Under the pieces are notes generated by a model that saw nothing but the letters and a program-made list of their open reading frames with translations, had not been told where the DNA came from and made no database searches. Shown piece after piece: positions 35,374-48,510 of a stretch of DNA of 64,000 bases. Source of the DNA: Terebella lapidaria (lineage: Eukaryota; Annelida; Polychaeta; Terebellida; Terebellidae); the NCBI GenBank assembly GCA_949152475.1, contig OX424555.1:95637515-95701514 (forward strand), in the 5' to 3' direction. Numbering within the stretch: the first letter of the stretch is position 1; each line of letters begins with the position of its first letter. Made by a program: the position numbers and the translations under genes.

Positions 35374-36833
35374 CAACGTGATTTTGTTGTACTGTGTTCA
35401 TATCATATATAAACAACACATGAATCCCGCAATGTAAGGCATAGTCTAGTAAGTAAATTGGACAACCCCATGTTAGCATTTAAATAAGCTGTTATGCGGA
35501 TTTACACCAATGCCAGCAACTTCATCTGAGAAATTGTATTCAGTTTGATCACACCCAAGCCCGGGGTTTTTCATGTGTGTGCTAAAAGATCTATTTCATA
35601 ACTCCCTGCTCTTACTGACCAGTATTTCTGGAGTTTAGATTGAACTTCTCGCTTCACCACCACTTTATTACGTGCGGTCAGTCATCCATTATCGCCCGTG
35701 GTTGCCGTGGTCATAACGCTGTTTTTTCGGGGGTCAGCAGTCGTGACGCTCGGTGTTATCGCTTTCTCGATTGAATTAAAAGGTCCTTTCCCCAGATAGA
35801 TTCATCACTAGACGAACCAAATACATGGATCATCGTCCGACATTCGAGATCTCTCATCCCTCTCCCAATATACTCAGTAAAACCGATTTAGTGGAAATCA
35901 AGTGAACATGTTTCTGATTGGATTCGGTGTAACATCCAGGCCCAAATGTGAAATAAACAAGGACTTGTGAAAATGTGAATCTGTAAATGGATATATCAAA
36001 AGTTTTACATTTTCCTGCTCCACATTTAATACTATTATATTAACTGTCATGTGTCCATGTAAGAAATCCCAAAATTTTCGTCTAAGAATTGATAAAAAAT
36101 ATTACAAAACGTTAGTTTGTGATGTGTACAGTCTGACTTGGAACTTTCCGGAGTTTACTTTCCGGACATATCATGTACTATAGTTATCTCCATGTGGCAG
36201 TACAAGTGGTCAATCATGAAGCAAAAAATAAATGAGCTAAATAGGTATTAGTTGTGTTAAAAGCACACGAGCAACAAAGTAAATAAACATGCCAACAAAA
36301 TGCGGTTATGATATGATGGCGAGGTACATATGAAATACACAAACATAAGAGAACATACATTCCAGTTGAATTAGAACAAAGAGACGAAACATATAAATAT
36401 ATGTCCCGAGGAGTCTTGGAGTCGTCTGTGGCACGTGACGTGAAGCGTTGGGAGCATGATGGAAAGCTCTTCATCTACTGCTGCTAATGGATTGTGGGTA
36501 ATACAACACCCTCTGATGGGTATATATTGTCTTCGTACTCAGAATAAACATTTTTGTAATAGAGGGTAAGGTCCTGTTGTTTTTCTTTTGTTTTTTGCAA
36601 AAAAAATCCCGTTCTTGTGAAGTGAAACATGTTATGGTTACACCGGGTCATGGACATTCAGGGTAAGATACTATTAAAATATTTTTGCAAATTCCATCAA
36701 CACAAATTAGAAATCAGGATTTATCACCCACGAGATTCAGTGTCAGTTTGATCAGCAGTGATATGTAAATGTAATGTATATTTAGTTCGTGACGAATTAA
36801 GTTATATAATTTCAATGAAGTTGCATCAGTTTT

Positions 36834-37146
36834 ATCGCTCTTATAGTAATTTATACTTCGCTACTTGTTTCTCATTTAACGAACTTTGTTATGGATGAAA
36901 TAATTTGTTTTTTCTCACAAATGTTGTTGTTTAAGGTTTCAGGTTTTCTATATTAGCATCATAATATCTTAATACCCATTTTTGTGAAATGTCGAACCAT
37001 ATACATAAGTGTTATTTGATAGTGATATGCAATAAACATTATCCTGAGTGTTGCAGGTCATTCTTTTTATTTGTCATTCCATCATCAAAACAACACTATA
37101 ATGATAAATCAATAAATAACACAATTATTATCACGATTCCTTCCGG
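36834..37146 (+). repeat. Local duplication, copy b
   Basis: Near-identical partner of 35,060-35,373. The two stretches that flank it here and are missing from copy a resemble unit 1 (37,160-37,440 with 8,725-9,020), so copy b keeps the older arrangement and copy a is the shortened derivative. Confidence 0.85.
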
Positions 37147-38273
37147 TTTGTCAATAAATCAAACAAACTTCTAGGTTACCTGTAATATTGAGGTGTACCA
37201 GCGAGGGATGTCAGAGAAGTTATATGAGAGCCGAGACGAAACGATCTGAAATGTGTGATTTATTTGCTTGGATACGTATTCTTGTTCAGACCGTTCTAAC
37301 CTAATTGTCAAAGGAGATATGACGAAGAGCAAGAGTACAAGGCAGAGAGTAACACAGAAATCTATGAATAATTGTTGAGATATTTAGTTCTGAGAACTGG
37401 TCTAGTTCAGGTGTATTGTATTAGGAAATGCACACAATAAATAAAGTTGAGCATATGTCAAGTTCACCGGTAAATATTGAGACCGGTCAGTTATTCAAGA
37501 GTATACAATAATGATAGTGATAATTTTCACACGGGAGTGATATTACATGCATTCACTCTTGCATTGATTTTTTTTTCATTATTTATGCAACGCAATTTTG
37601 TTGTGCAGTGTTCGTCTCATATATAAACAACACATGTATCCCGCAATGTAAGGCATAGTCTGGTAAGTAAATTGGACCACCCTATGTTAGCATTCGAATA
37701 AGCTGTTATGCGGATTTACACCAATTCCAGCAACTTCATCTGAGAAATTGTATTCAGTTTGATCACACCGAAGTCGGGGCTTTTCCATGTCGGTGCTAAA
37801 GCATCAATTTCATAACTCCCGGCTTTTACTGAGCTACATTTCCGGATTTGAGATTGAACTCTACACTTCATCACCACTTTTTTACGTGTGGTCAGCCATC
37901 CATTATCGCTCGGTGTTGCTGTGGTCATGACGCTGTTTAGTGGCGGGTCATGGGATCAAGACTCGTGACGCTCGGTGTTATCGCTTTCTCGATTGAATTA
38001 CCAGGTCCCTTTGCCAGACAGATTCATCACTAGAAGAACCAAGTGCATGGATCATTGTCCAACATTCAGAGGAGTCTCATTTCTCTGCCAATATACTCAG
38101 TAAAACCGATTTGGTGGAAATCAAGTGTACATGTTTCTGATTGGATTTGGTGTAGCATACAGGCCCACGTGTGAGATATAAACATGGACGAAAACTGTGA
38201 ATCTATAATCAATATATCTGAATTGTCACATTTTCTGGCTCCACATTTATTAATATTACATTGACTCTCATCA

Positions 38274-38293
38274 CCCCCCCCCCCCCCCCCCCC
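38274..38293 (+). repeat. Poly-C run of 20
   Basis: An uninterrupted C20 tract in AT-rich DNA. Its true length is prone to sequencing error. Similar runs are at 48,492-48,510 and 53,494-53,505. Confidence 0.85.
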
Positions 38294-39614
38294 ATGTTTG
38301 ATATGACTAAATTTGCCCAAGTTGTTGTACCATATGAAAAGATTTATCATTGTGTACGTTTCTAACAATTTACAAAATATAGTCTGTGTGTTGGTGTAAG
38401 AATCACAGTGTTTTCTAACTTGAATCGATATGAATATTTCAGAAGGGAAGTTTGTGATGTGTGCAGTCTTCATTTCATATTTGATTTGGAACTTTCTGGG
38501 ATTCAACTTCCGGAAACACCATCGTTTCATATCTATGTGACATTGCACATGGTTAATCATCAAGCTGAATTAAAATTGTAGAATATGCATTAACTTAACA
38601 TATTTATGCTGAATGCACACGAGCAAGAAAGTAGATAAGCATGACATCAAAATGCGGTTTCGATATGTTTACGATATTCAACACTGAACACCAATAGAAT
38701 GATGTAAAAGTTATCTCACTGAGCACTGTTGTAATTACATAATGTGCACCAATCCAGGTGTCAATGAAGAAAGAGACAGCGACGTAAAATTTATAGTTTA
38801 TCATTTATATTAGTTCTGCCCTCTCTCATTAAACATTCACTTATAATTTGATATCACTGGCGATTATAAATAGGTTTAAGTTACTTACATATTCTAAAGG
38901 AATATAAACTTCATGCCATGGTTATGATACTGTCATGAACATTTACCATCTTGCATAAATAAGTGATATTTTCAGAAACAAACATCACATGTACTGGAAG
39001 ACCAGATGAATGCAGTGTTTGCAGAAGTTGTATGGAATCAGGAAATATATAAATCAAATATGTGCATACATTCTATTAGGTTGTTGGATGCTCTCTAAAA
39101 CACGTTTTTGTTATGCGTGTACTACTAGTACTACTAGTAATATTGGAAAAGAAACTACTCGTGGTTTGTTCCCATGAAAATATCATTGATAGGAATTCAC
39201 TTTGAGGACAAATCCATTCAACATTTGAAACAGAGATAACAGAGATACATTCCGGTCAATTTATCTCACAGAAGCATATGCCGAATGCGGATGTCCCATG
39301 TCAACATATCTCGCCTCTGACCTCGGTACAGGATCAAAGGAAGGACGTCAGGACATCGATATATTCCTGCTACAGGCTGATAAATAGCTCCCGAGGGACA
39401 CACTACTTCCCTGTGTGATATGTTTGTGTTCCCCTTTACTTTGGTGTCCACAAGCTACAAACCGAACGTCCGTAGTCTATATGCGTATACCAGGGTGTAT
39501 TTGTCTTCTGGGATTACTTTCTTTTATATATGAGCCCCTCTGATAGCACCAGTTTGATCGAGGGTATCACGTGCTCAGTCTGCGTGTATATTTCAGGGGC
39601 TTTTTTGCCACATT

Positions 39615-39670
39615 TCTCCTTATTTTGTTTTGATTGATTGATTTTTATTCAATTTTTCTTGCAATGGGAT
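39615..39670 (-). mobile_element. Short LINE/SINE 3' tail, minus strand
   Basis: On the minus strand the sequence reads TTGAATAAAAATCAATCAATC, the usual end of a LINE 3' UTR with an AATC tail. Only a short piece is recognisable, and the boundaries are approximate. Confidence 0.4.
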
Positions 39671-41427
39671 GCTTCTGAATAATACGTTTTTACCATGCTC
39701 CAGTCTTTACTTTGCTGACCATGCTCCAATATATATATATGTGTATTTGCTATGAGCTTCAAACTGGGTGTAACTGATAAATGTATGACATATATTCGTG
39801 AGTGTGACCTTGAAAGAGATAGTGATGCGCATGGAGGCATTATCCGCGATCTATCTGGATGATAGGGAAGTCTGAGCATTTCAATTAATCTCAAACCAAA
39901 TATATCACTGTCCATAATGTAAACGCAGGGAAGCATATGGCAGAAACTTCCGCAATTATTTCTGTTATCAATTGTTGATATACAAGTATATGTGTTTTCA
40001 GAATAACATGTAGGTGCAATAAATCATTGCAATGTTCCAATTACCTGTGAGGTTTTACTGGTGAAGGTATAAATCGATTTGTTACTATATTTCATTTCAG
40101 ATGTTGTTCCATATTCTGATAAAGCAATGATAAAATAATGGCATTCGTATATCATAACAAATACATGAAGATATAAAATAGCAACACTTGTTTAGGATAA
40201 AGTCCAACACGCAAAACGTATTAGCCCCCATGCAGCCTCTCACACTTCTCTATACAGTGATCGTGGTATATAAACATATGACAAATGTTGACTGTGTCAT
40301 CTGTCAAATGCCTTAATGAAAACAATCTTCAAATAACCGGTGTTTATCATTGTATCCATGATGGACTTTTCTCTGTTGCAGAATTTGTTTTCTGTCCGGG
40401 GTTGAGATGGTCCGTGACTTTTGATATGTGCGTCACTTTACGGACCTTTGAGGGTAATAAATCGAGCGGCACATTGGCTAATATAAATGACATTGTGTAA
40501 ACATTCGTGAACCTGAGATTTCAGTAACAGTGTCCATGGCGTGAGCAAAACCGTCTTACCGTGTCTATACTGTCATGAAATGTCGTGCATGGAAAAATAT
40601 ATTTTATGCAAAATGTAAAGTTGAACAAAACACCCATATGATTGATTATGGTCAATTTATTATTGACATGGCACTAAAAATTATGAACAGATGGACATAA
40701 AAAACATGAAAATGTAAATGACATGTTAATGTGGATACAACTGTTAACACAATAGATGGTGTATACAATACTCTACAATACTGAACTAACTACAACAAAA
40801 GTATGAAACGAACAAAAGTGTTAAACGAAATAGTTTACACAGTGGGAAGAAGGGCCACATTTGAAAACATAACATATATGAATTTGTGCGAGTATATGTG
40901 TGCAGTGAATAGCAAACAACGAAATGCACAACTAGATGGGTTCATGGTCCGATTTGAGGGCGTATTCTATGATCAGCCTAAGTATTTTGTTTGATTACTT
41001 GTAATCCTTGTGTGTATTGACTTTGGAAATATTTCGAGGTTTTTCGAAAATTCACACTTGTGAAATTTGTCAACAAAAACACCAAGTTAATTGTGCCTAT
41101 CTGATTAAAGTACATTATTTCCAGTAAATGATTGTGTCTAGAACGTTATTGTCCAATCTTATTTTAGGTTTAATTAATCATGGATAGTATATACATTGAT
41201 ATAGCTAATGGAATACACCACATTACAAAGAACTAATAGGAAATCCATGTTTGTGTTGATTCCCCAACCTTATGTATTATGATCGCCGAGACCTCTTGAT
41301 TCAGTGGATAATCTGATATATAGAACATTGCGTGATCCCCAACGACGTATCAGACTTCTGATACATTGCCATCCATACCACAACTCAATGCCATTCACAT
41401 AGCAACTCAGTGCTATACACATCGCAA

Positions 41428-41553
41428 CTATTATGGCGTCTTTATGTCATCGAAAAAGGGTGCATTTGTCCTGATTTATCGCCCACATTACTTGGCGGGA
41501 AACTGTCATCACGACGATCAGACAAATTTGATGATATTTCATGATGAGTTGTT
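41428..41553 (+). repeat. Highly conserved island, copy 2
   Basis: Partner of 12,699-12,823, with 93 of the last 94 bases identical. The open frame holding it (41,366-41,581) begins and ends differently from the frame in copy 1. Confidence 0.8.
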
Positions 41554-42429
41554 GGGATTATATTTGATCATGATATACTAGACTCACAAAATCAGAGAGA
41601 GGAACTTGACAGTATTCAAATGAGTATATTATCCAACTGAGTTCATATGAAACAGTACAAAAGCACAAAAACTGCTTAATGGTGTAATAACGAAAGTAGT
41701 CAAGTGACTTTTTCTCCAGACGATATTGAGTGTTACCCGCGACATGTGCAAGAATTCGGCTCAGATCCGACCAGATCAGATAAATGTCATCCGGTTATCG
41801 GTGTAGCGTATATTCGGCTGTGGTTATAAGAAGCCATCAAATCCAAGATATCCGGGTGTTCGAGAAAACGATACTTAAGACTTTCACAACTTATTGGGGG
41901 AAGTAGTTGGTAAATGGATTATAGTTTGCTTCGATTGTATGGCAGTGGTCTTTTTTATGCAAATTATATTACACTGTCCTTATTCGAATTATGAGTTGTA
42001 AATAACTACAACATGCAAAATTGTCTTGTGCAATTTCATATTGTAAAATTCCTTTGATAAGGATGAGTATTATTGTTTTGATAGTGCTATTTTTGATCAC
42101 TCAAGATTTGTCTGGAATCAACTATTAAGTAATATATACATACGCCTTAGAAGTAAAGACAAACACTGTGACTTCAGAGAAAATCATAACATCAACGAGT
42201 AACATTTAGGCCATAGATAAATACCTATCAGCCAAAAGAATATCATCAATTATTCACTCGATTTAAATATTGCATCCAATGATTCGTTTTACTAACAGTT
42301 CAAAACAGCAAATAGTGAACTTAGTATCTCCACAAGATGCAAGCATGCATGCAATATATCCCATATAGTGCATACAATTTTACGGGTAGTATCATTATTA
42401 TCAAATAGTGAAACTACAGTAAATTTCAA

Positions 42430-43190
42430 CCGAATGAGGGATCACCTGAAACTGCCATTATCACTGTCCGAAATACGTTTCGGCACAGGATATAAGAAAT
42501 GTTTTTCGATTGGTAGACGATGTGTAGACGAAGTCTTCCAAAACAGTAGGTGTTGTTTTCTTGACCATAGTAAAGAAAACATGTGATCGACAAACACGAT
42601 TACAGATATAATACCAAGTAGGATTTTTTGCAACGTCTTATTGATACAAAATTGGTACATTTTCTGGAAAGCCAATGTTTCGGCTGGTGAACGATACCTA
42701 TAGAGTTGTCCAATCGGAACAGTATCGTTTACCAGCTGAAATATTATATTAGATATTAAGAAAATTTGAAAATTTTGTATCGTTTAAATGTTCCAACATA
42801 CTTTTTCTTTACTGGGATCATACGTTGCACATTTTTCTTGCCTCTTCTCACTTTTTGTGTGTATCGCACACATATTCATTGAATAGTGTCCATTTGTATG
42901 CACAATTTGTTATATTTTGTCAGTTTTACGTTGAAGGGCAATGTTTTACGAGGTGTAGCTGGCCTAGTTGAAAAAGACGACTTGATATTGCATGTATGCT
43001 CGTGCGTATTTCATATGATTAACGATTGCACATGCTCTTCCATATTTTGGTCAGGAAAACAACACCTAACTTCTTGAAATATATCATTTCCCAATCGTAC
43101 ACCTTATTTACCAATCGAAAAAAAGATCGTCCCCCAATATCCTCTGCCGAAACATATTCCGGACAGTGACTGTCAAGAAAGTTTTCATTT
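42430..43190. repeat. Imperfect inverted repeat with an inner palindrome
   Basis: About 42,450-42,600 matches the reverse complement of about 43,025-43,190 (shared ACTGTCCG.AATA.GTTTCGGCA.AGGATAT, TTTTTCGATTGGTA and AGGTGTTGTTTTC.TGACCA). Inside, TTTCGGCTGGTGAACGATAC (about 42,676) faces GTATCGTTTACCAGCTGAAA (about 42,721). No transposase is seen. It may be a foldback element or two opposed insertions of one repeat. Confidence 0.7.
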
Positions 43191-43202
43191 TTCTCAGAAT
43201 GC

Positions 43203-43302
43203 CGGTAATGTTCTTCTGGCGGCGTACTGATATTTATAGAAAAATCACTTTGTCGGTAATGTTCATCTGGCGAAGTATTTATTTATAGAAATATCACTTT
43301 GT
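43203..43302 (+). repeat. Tandem duplication, 51-bp period
   Basis: Two copies starting CGGTAATGTTC(T/A)TCTGGCG and ending AATCACTTTGT or ATATCACTTTGT stand side by side with a few differences. Confidence 0.85.
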
Positions 43303-43317
43303 ACGCCATAGACAACA

Positions 43318-43779
43318 CTAGAAACGCTGCAACAGCTTTATTTCCCAAATTACCACACTCAGTTTCAGTGCTCGAGGAATCACATTGTCTATCAATGCCA
43401 AACGATCTATCAATGTCACTTCGTTTAAATTCAATTCCTTTGACTTCTTCAAATCGCGGTGTATGTGCATCTCCAACCTGTGCCTTGTGAGCGTCTGGAG
43501 AATGATCTCGTTTTCAAAACGTAGAAAAAGATAGACAATAATTTTAACCATACTGCTTGTGGTGCTCACATCATTCACTGTGAAAACAGTACTTGTGCAA
43601 TGAGAAGACGTGAAACCACAGATAATGCAGTTTACATTAAGTGTGTCTGTAAAGATTCCATATTTAAGGGACTGAGAGAATGGAGCATCTGGACTCTTCC
43701 ATAAAACAGATCCCACACATATGGAAACCAGGATAATACCTAGCAGCCAAGGATGGTAAATGAGACAAAAATACCACAC
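43318..43779 (-). pseudogene. 153-codon open frame, doubtful
   Basis: The frame starts with a hydrophobic stretch (HPWLLGIILVSICVGSVLW), like a signal anchor, followed by polar sequence with no recognised domain. Related DNA lies on the plus strand at 59,620-59,825 (same frame mostly open) and 54,110-54,320 (frame broken). Over 57 shared codons against 59.6 kb I count ten amino-acid-changing and two silent differences, close to neutral expectation. So it is probably duplicated non-coding DNA or a dead exon rather than a working gene. Confidence 0.3.
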
Positions 43780-44121
43780 TTACCAATCCTACGGACTAAA
43801 GAATGATTGAAAAAGTGATGTATTGTGCAGAATACCAACATTGAGAGTGTGTTCATGTAAGTGCAAGGTGGACGTTGTATTTTGTTTTGATATTACCTTA
43901 AAATAAACGGGTTATCAAAAATGTAACTAGTATTTGAATACCTTAATAGCTCCTTTGTAACCCATGACAGAATACTCCCTCTTGACCTTGTTGTCTGGAC
44001 CATTTCAGAGTGCAGCAGGTTATTCCTATCGATTTCGCGTTTTTACCCCGCTCGTATATACAATAATAATATTATAACACCCAAGCCATGTAACAGATGC
44101 GTTCCATGAAATGCTATTATT

Positions 44122-45161
44122 ACCCTCGCCCCGATAGGGGCAGAGGGTATTGTAATTGGGTCTGTCCGTTTGTCTGTCTGTTTGTCTGTCTGTCCGCGCG
44201 CATATCTCAAAGGAGAATGATCCGATCAACATGAAACTTATAGAGATGAAGCGGTATCTCAGTGGCTCGGTCCTCCTCGAATCTGGTCAAAATCGGACAA
44301 AAATGTTGCCATGGCAACGGAAAATGTAAAAATCAATAATTGACCATAACTTCGGTTTTGATCAAGGTAATTTTTTCTAACTAATTTTGTATTTTTTTAT
44401 GGCCAATTCCTGATCATCTGATATATAGCCCGTGGTCGTACGACCAAAACTCTCCATTATCGCCCGATGTCGAAAAATTGGGGGTCACGATTTCGGTTAT
44501 TTTTGGCCAGCGACGTTTCAGTGCAAATGTCTGCGCTCATAACTCAAAGGCAAACGGTCTGATCGATTTGAAATTTATAGGGCTGGAGTGCTATGGTAGT
44601 GGCTCAGTCCCTTTCAAATTTTGCCAAAATCGGGTGAAAATGGTTGCCATGGCAACGGAAAAAAGAAAATCACATAATTGGCTCTAACTCCGTTTCTACT
44701 TGATATTATTTTTTCCATCTTTTTTTGTATTTTTCTTTGGCCAATTCCCGATCGTTTGGTGTACGATTGGTGGTCGTACGACGAAAAGTCTCCATTATCG
44801 CCCGATGTCGAAAAATTGGGGGTCACGAATTCGGTTATTTTTGGCCAGCGACGTTTCCGTGCAAATGTCTGCGCTCATAACTCAAAGGCAAACGGTCCAA
44901 TCAATTTGAAATTTATAGGGCTGTAGTGGCTCAGTCCTTTTCAAATTTTGCCAAAATCGGGTAAAAACGGTTGCCATGGCAACGGAAAAAAGAAAATCAC
45001 ATAATTGGCTAACTCCGGTTCTAATCAATATTAAATTTTCAACTTATTTTTTGTATTTTTCTTTGGCCAATTCCCAATCGTATGGCGTACAACCGATGGT
45101 CTTAAGACCAGAACTCTCAATTATCGCCTAGTTTTAGTTACTAAATCTGAAGGGCGAGGGT
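44122..45161. mobile_element. 1.04-kb non-autonomous element with three internal tandem repeats
   Basis: ACCCTCGCCC at the left end is matched by GGGCGAGGGT at the right end (10-bp TIRs). A hairpin CCCTCGCCCC/GGGGCAGAGGG and a GTCTGTCYGT run follow the left end. Inside are three tandem units of about 330 bp, ending near 44,465, 44,803 and 45,129. They share CTCATAACTCAAAGGCAAACGG-type text, GTTGCCATGGCAACGG and TGGCCAATTCC. The collinear site in unit 1 (13,650-13,690) lacks it. The superfamily is unassigned and the target duplication unclear. Confidence 0.85.
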
Positions 45162-46210
45162 CTGCAATCTCTGATTGTCTCGTTTGTCCTGTGACTGTCC
45201 ACTATTTCACCTCCATGACGGTCGAAGAACTGATGCCAGACTAGGGCAGGCAGTCTTGGTCATGTTATGCTGGGTCTGTAATATCAGACAACTCTTCTAT
45301 AATTCTCTCAGACCCTTCTCCAGTTTCAAGAGTGGCTCCCACTTTGTGAGTGGTAATCGTCGGGAAATTGGATTCGCTGGGATGTCCAGCTTGCTGGGGA
45401 GGTCCTTAGCTGGCAGCCTGGGGACATGTTACAGAGAAGAGTGGCGAGGGGTTATATTGAAGGTTTTTCGCCTGACTTATGATGTAATATGTGGGGTTCG
45501 GCTAGCAATCGATTTAGGGTTCACTCTGCAAATACTTATTGTCTTTGGCATGCAGAATCGGGACAGGGGGTTAATGGTTTAGCGGCATGTGACGGACGTA
45601 TACATGTTTAATTGACGACTTGACGCAAGCAAATCTTCCATGCGATGTTGTAAGCGGGCATGGACTACCGGTTACCCAGGGCATTTTGTGATAACTGGCA
45701 GGTGAAGCATTATCCTCGGATATCCTGGATCATGCATCCATCTTCTCCAAGCCCAACACAATGGACGAGGTGACTGAAGAAATCATCTATCTATATCTCT
45801 CTCCCCATAGGTCATAGCCTATTAATGATTACTTCCTCAGAAACACATGACCCTCCATCCCCCCGGATCATCTACCTAAAAGTGAAGAAGATAACATTCC
45901 TCTACACTTGATGAACACAAGTTTTCTCCAGAAGAGCGATGCGAACAGCGAGGGATCAATGACTGATAGATATATCTATAGGTGGATATGAGGCGTTTAT
46001 GAGAGAAGTGGGAGTATACAAAGTGTGTGTTGTGTGAAAGGAACGTAATGCCTCGAAATTATCCGCGCATGAAGCCGCTGATGCTTTGTTGTTCACATAC
46101 CAAACTGCAAACTGATTTCGGACACCATATATCGATTGGATTAACTGGGGATTAGGAAATATGCTTCATTATTGTTGTAAACGTTATTTTGGATTGACTT
46201 TGATGGAAAT

Positions 46211-46470
46211 GTCCATTGATTGATTGATTGATTGATTTTATTCAGCAAATAATGTAAAACATATAACAGAAATACATGTATATGAAAGACATTAAAAACC
46301 AGGATAACACATGAAAGTGAAAACACTTATTTCCAATGTGGTCCTAGAAAATATCACATGACCCTCATAGTACAATATAATAACAAAAAGAATAATAAGG
46401 AAACTGGTAAATAGGTGTAGAAAAAAATTAACAATTGTATATTGTTTTAGACATTTATTACGACAGTACT
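46211..46470 (-). mobile_element. LINE 3' end with AATC tail, minus strand
   Basis: On the minus strand the order is AATAAATGTC, GGACCACATTGGAAATAAG, TATCCTGG, TGCTGAATAAAATC, then AATC repeats (46,214-46,238). GGACCAC.TGGAAATAAG followed by a TGAATAAA tail is typical of CR1/Jockey-group 3' UTRs in invertebrates. It is 5'-truncated, with no RT left. Confidence 0.65.
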
Positions 46471-47488
46471 TGACCAATCACCTGCTTATTCTCCAACGCA
46501 TACAATCGTGATTGTAGGCGACCCTCCGTGAGTCATGTGAGGTTGGAACCTGGATTCTCCACAAATTCCATGAAAATAGATCAAGGATACCGGGGATCAG
46601 TTAGAAATGACTTGTGTTTTATCATTCATAGATCCATCACTCATAGAACTATTCTCAGTTTGATAACTTGTTGTTTTGTACGTATTTAGTTTTCCAAACT
46701 GCTGGTGAGGGTCATTGATATAGGTATGAGTTCGTTCATGTAGAGAACTAGCCATGTTTAATAGACTTTAAACCTGATAATCAAACGGCAATTTAATTAG
46801 CTGTATGTGGAGGGCACGATTTACTGCGATATTTCATATCATAAAATAATAGATAGCATATCATAATTTTTTGAGTAGGCTATATTGGGTTAATTCAGAA
46901 TACACAACTGAACTGTGCATGTCAATGACTGAGTGCGTGCATGTATTTGTTATTAATACAACCCCTACTGATTTTGATTATGTATTCAGTTACAGCAGAT
47001 GTCACTCTGGTAGTAAATGTTCTTCAGCGGGAATATTGAATCTAGACTCGGGAAAATCCATCGTGCGCACTTGATATCGCGTGATAACCATTGCGAATAT
47101 GCAAGCGACTATTTGCAAGTGTGTATCGCTTACATCAATCCTGCGCGAACATGCTACGTGTAAAATTTGGTGATGATCTAAATTTATTCCAGTGGCTTAT
47201 GTTACTTTCGATATTTCTTTTGTGATGTGTCTAGAGCGATTGGGAATAATGGCCGAGTTCATACCAATTATAATTTTGACATTGTGCTCATTTCAAAATT
47301 TATTATATTCAGATATATCAAAATAGAGACAGTCACACTGCTGTACTTACATTCGATATTATCCATGTCATATCAACAAGCGATTTTCCTCACATTTGAT
47401 TCTGATGTCTGACTTGAGCTGTGTTGGAACTCGGATGATATGCATATGGTACTGTTTTGCGTGCGGTATGTTTTTTTTCCCAGCACGA

Positions 47489-47536
47489 GTCACCTCATCC
47501 AGGCTGGGTCTTGAAGCGAGGCCTGGATGAGGTGAC
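47489..47536. other. Perfect 16-bp hairpin
   Basis: GTCACCTCATCCAGGC pairs perfectly with GCCTGGATGAGGTGAC across a 16-base loop. It sits where units at 3.5 and 17.2 kb carry a different conserved GC-rich block, so it replaced or followed the loss of that block. Confidence 0.85.
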
Positions 47537-48491
47537 GAGGTCTAGCTGCAGTGGCGCCACTCCCTGAAAAAAATTCGCAATAAACACGCCAGTCATGCGT
47601 TGTCTTTGTAATCCCTTTTACCGCACATGTGCGTGTTAGAGACAATGGTCTGTACACCCAGGCTAGCTAACTATATTCTCGACTGCAGATGCTCGTAAAA
47701 GTCATTGTCATGTAATAACATGCTCCCAATGTAGCCATCTGATAAGCCGACATAATAGGCCAAATCAATATTCAGCAACTTGTGAATGAAAACTATTAAT
47801 ATGGTGGTATTTACTTATGGTGTTATATTGTGGATTTCACACATAATGTCAGCTTAACTACAACTCAAGGTAGTATGTACAACTAAAGGCTGCACATAAG
47901 AAGTTCTCGCTCGAATGATTTTTGCAATATTCAGTTGAATTTAATACGGGTATCACCTTCAAGGCATCTCTCACATTGACCGAGAGCTGGCACTCTTAGC
48001 TACACACCTGGTGCCATGCAGATAACGTGAGACGTCTTGGAAGCTGACAGCATCCTTACTCAAGGAAACGTGGTCTTGCAGAAATGTCGCCAGATCTCAT
48101 GCGCTCAGAAGCCAAGAACATCCCGTACCGGTGACGATTCTCACCAATACAGAATCATTAGACACATCGATTGTAGCAATCGTGGATTAGTCATAATTGG
48201 ATGGATAGCCATCCTAGCGGAAGTGCTAAAACCGGAAACAAACAGCATTTTTCTGTTTCTATCATCATGTGGATGAAGCTGGCTACATTTCGATGACTAA
48301 TATTACCAAATGAATGGCTCGTTTTCATTCCATTTGACTGTTCCCTTTCTGCCTGTAAGAAACCATTAGAGGGACTCCGAAGATGAAATTTTGTATTGAA
48401 TGTGCACGTACAGGCACATTTTGCAGATTTGACAATCAAGCCCTATTGCTTTAATCTCACAGGTGTCCATTCGGGTCTTGCTTATGCGGCA

Positions 48492-48510
48492 CCCCCCCCC
48501 CCCCCCCCCC
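48492..48510 (+). repeat. Poly-C run of 19
   Basis: The run sits in a stretch of about 50 bp absent from the collinear site at 63,150. Confidence 0.85.

Larger units (their letters stand above)
34090..47710 (+). repeat. Large segmental-duplication unit, copy 2, left part
   Basis: Collinear with 6,880-17,510 (anchors are listed with that entry). Private additions here are a local duplication around 35.0-38.2 kb, LINE tails at 39.6 and 46.2 kb, an inverted-repeat cluster at 42.4-43.2 kb and the element at 44.12-45.16 kb. The 983-bp element of copy 1 and its adjoining GC-rich block are missing. No intact gene is recognised. Confidence 0.8.

Noticed and set aside
38066-38563. 165-codon minus-strand frame.
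   Set aside because: It depends on the poly-C run, which gives the Gly stretch and whose exact length is uncertain, and the local paralogue at 35.9-36.2 kb does not keep it.
44700-44926. Short overlapping plus-strand frames in the 44-45 kb element as a transposase.
   Set aside because: They follow the tandem units, overlap in different frames and carry no DDE or other catalytic pattern.
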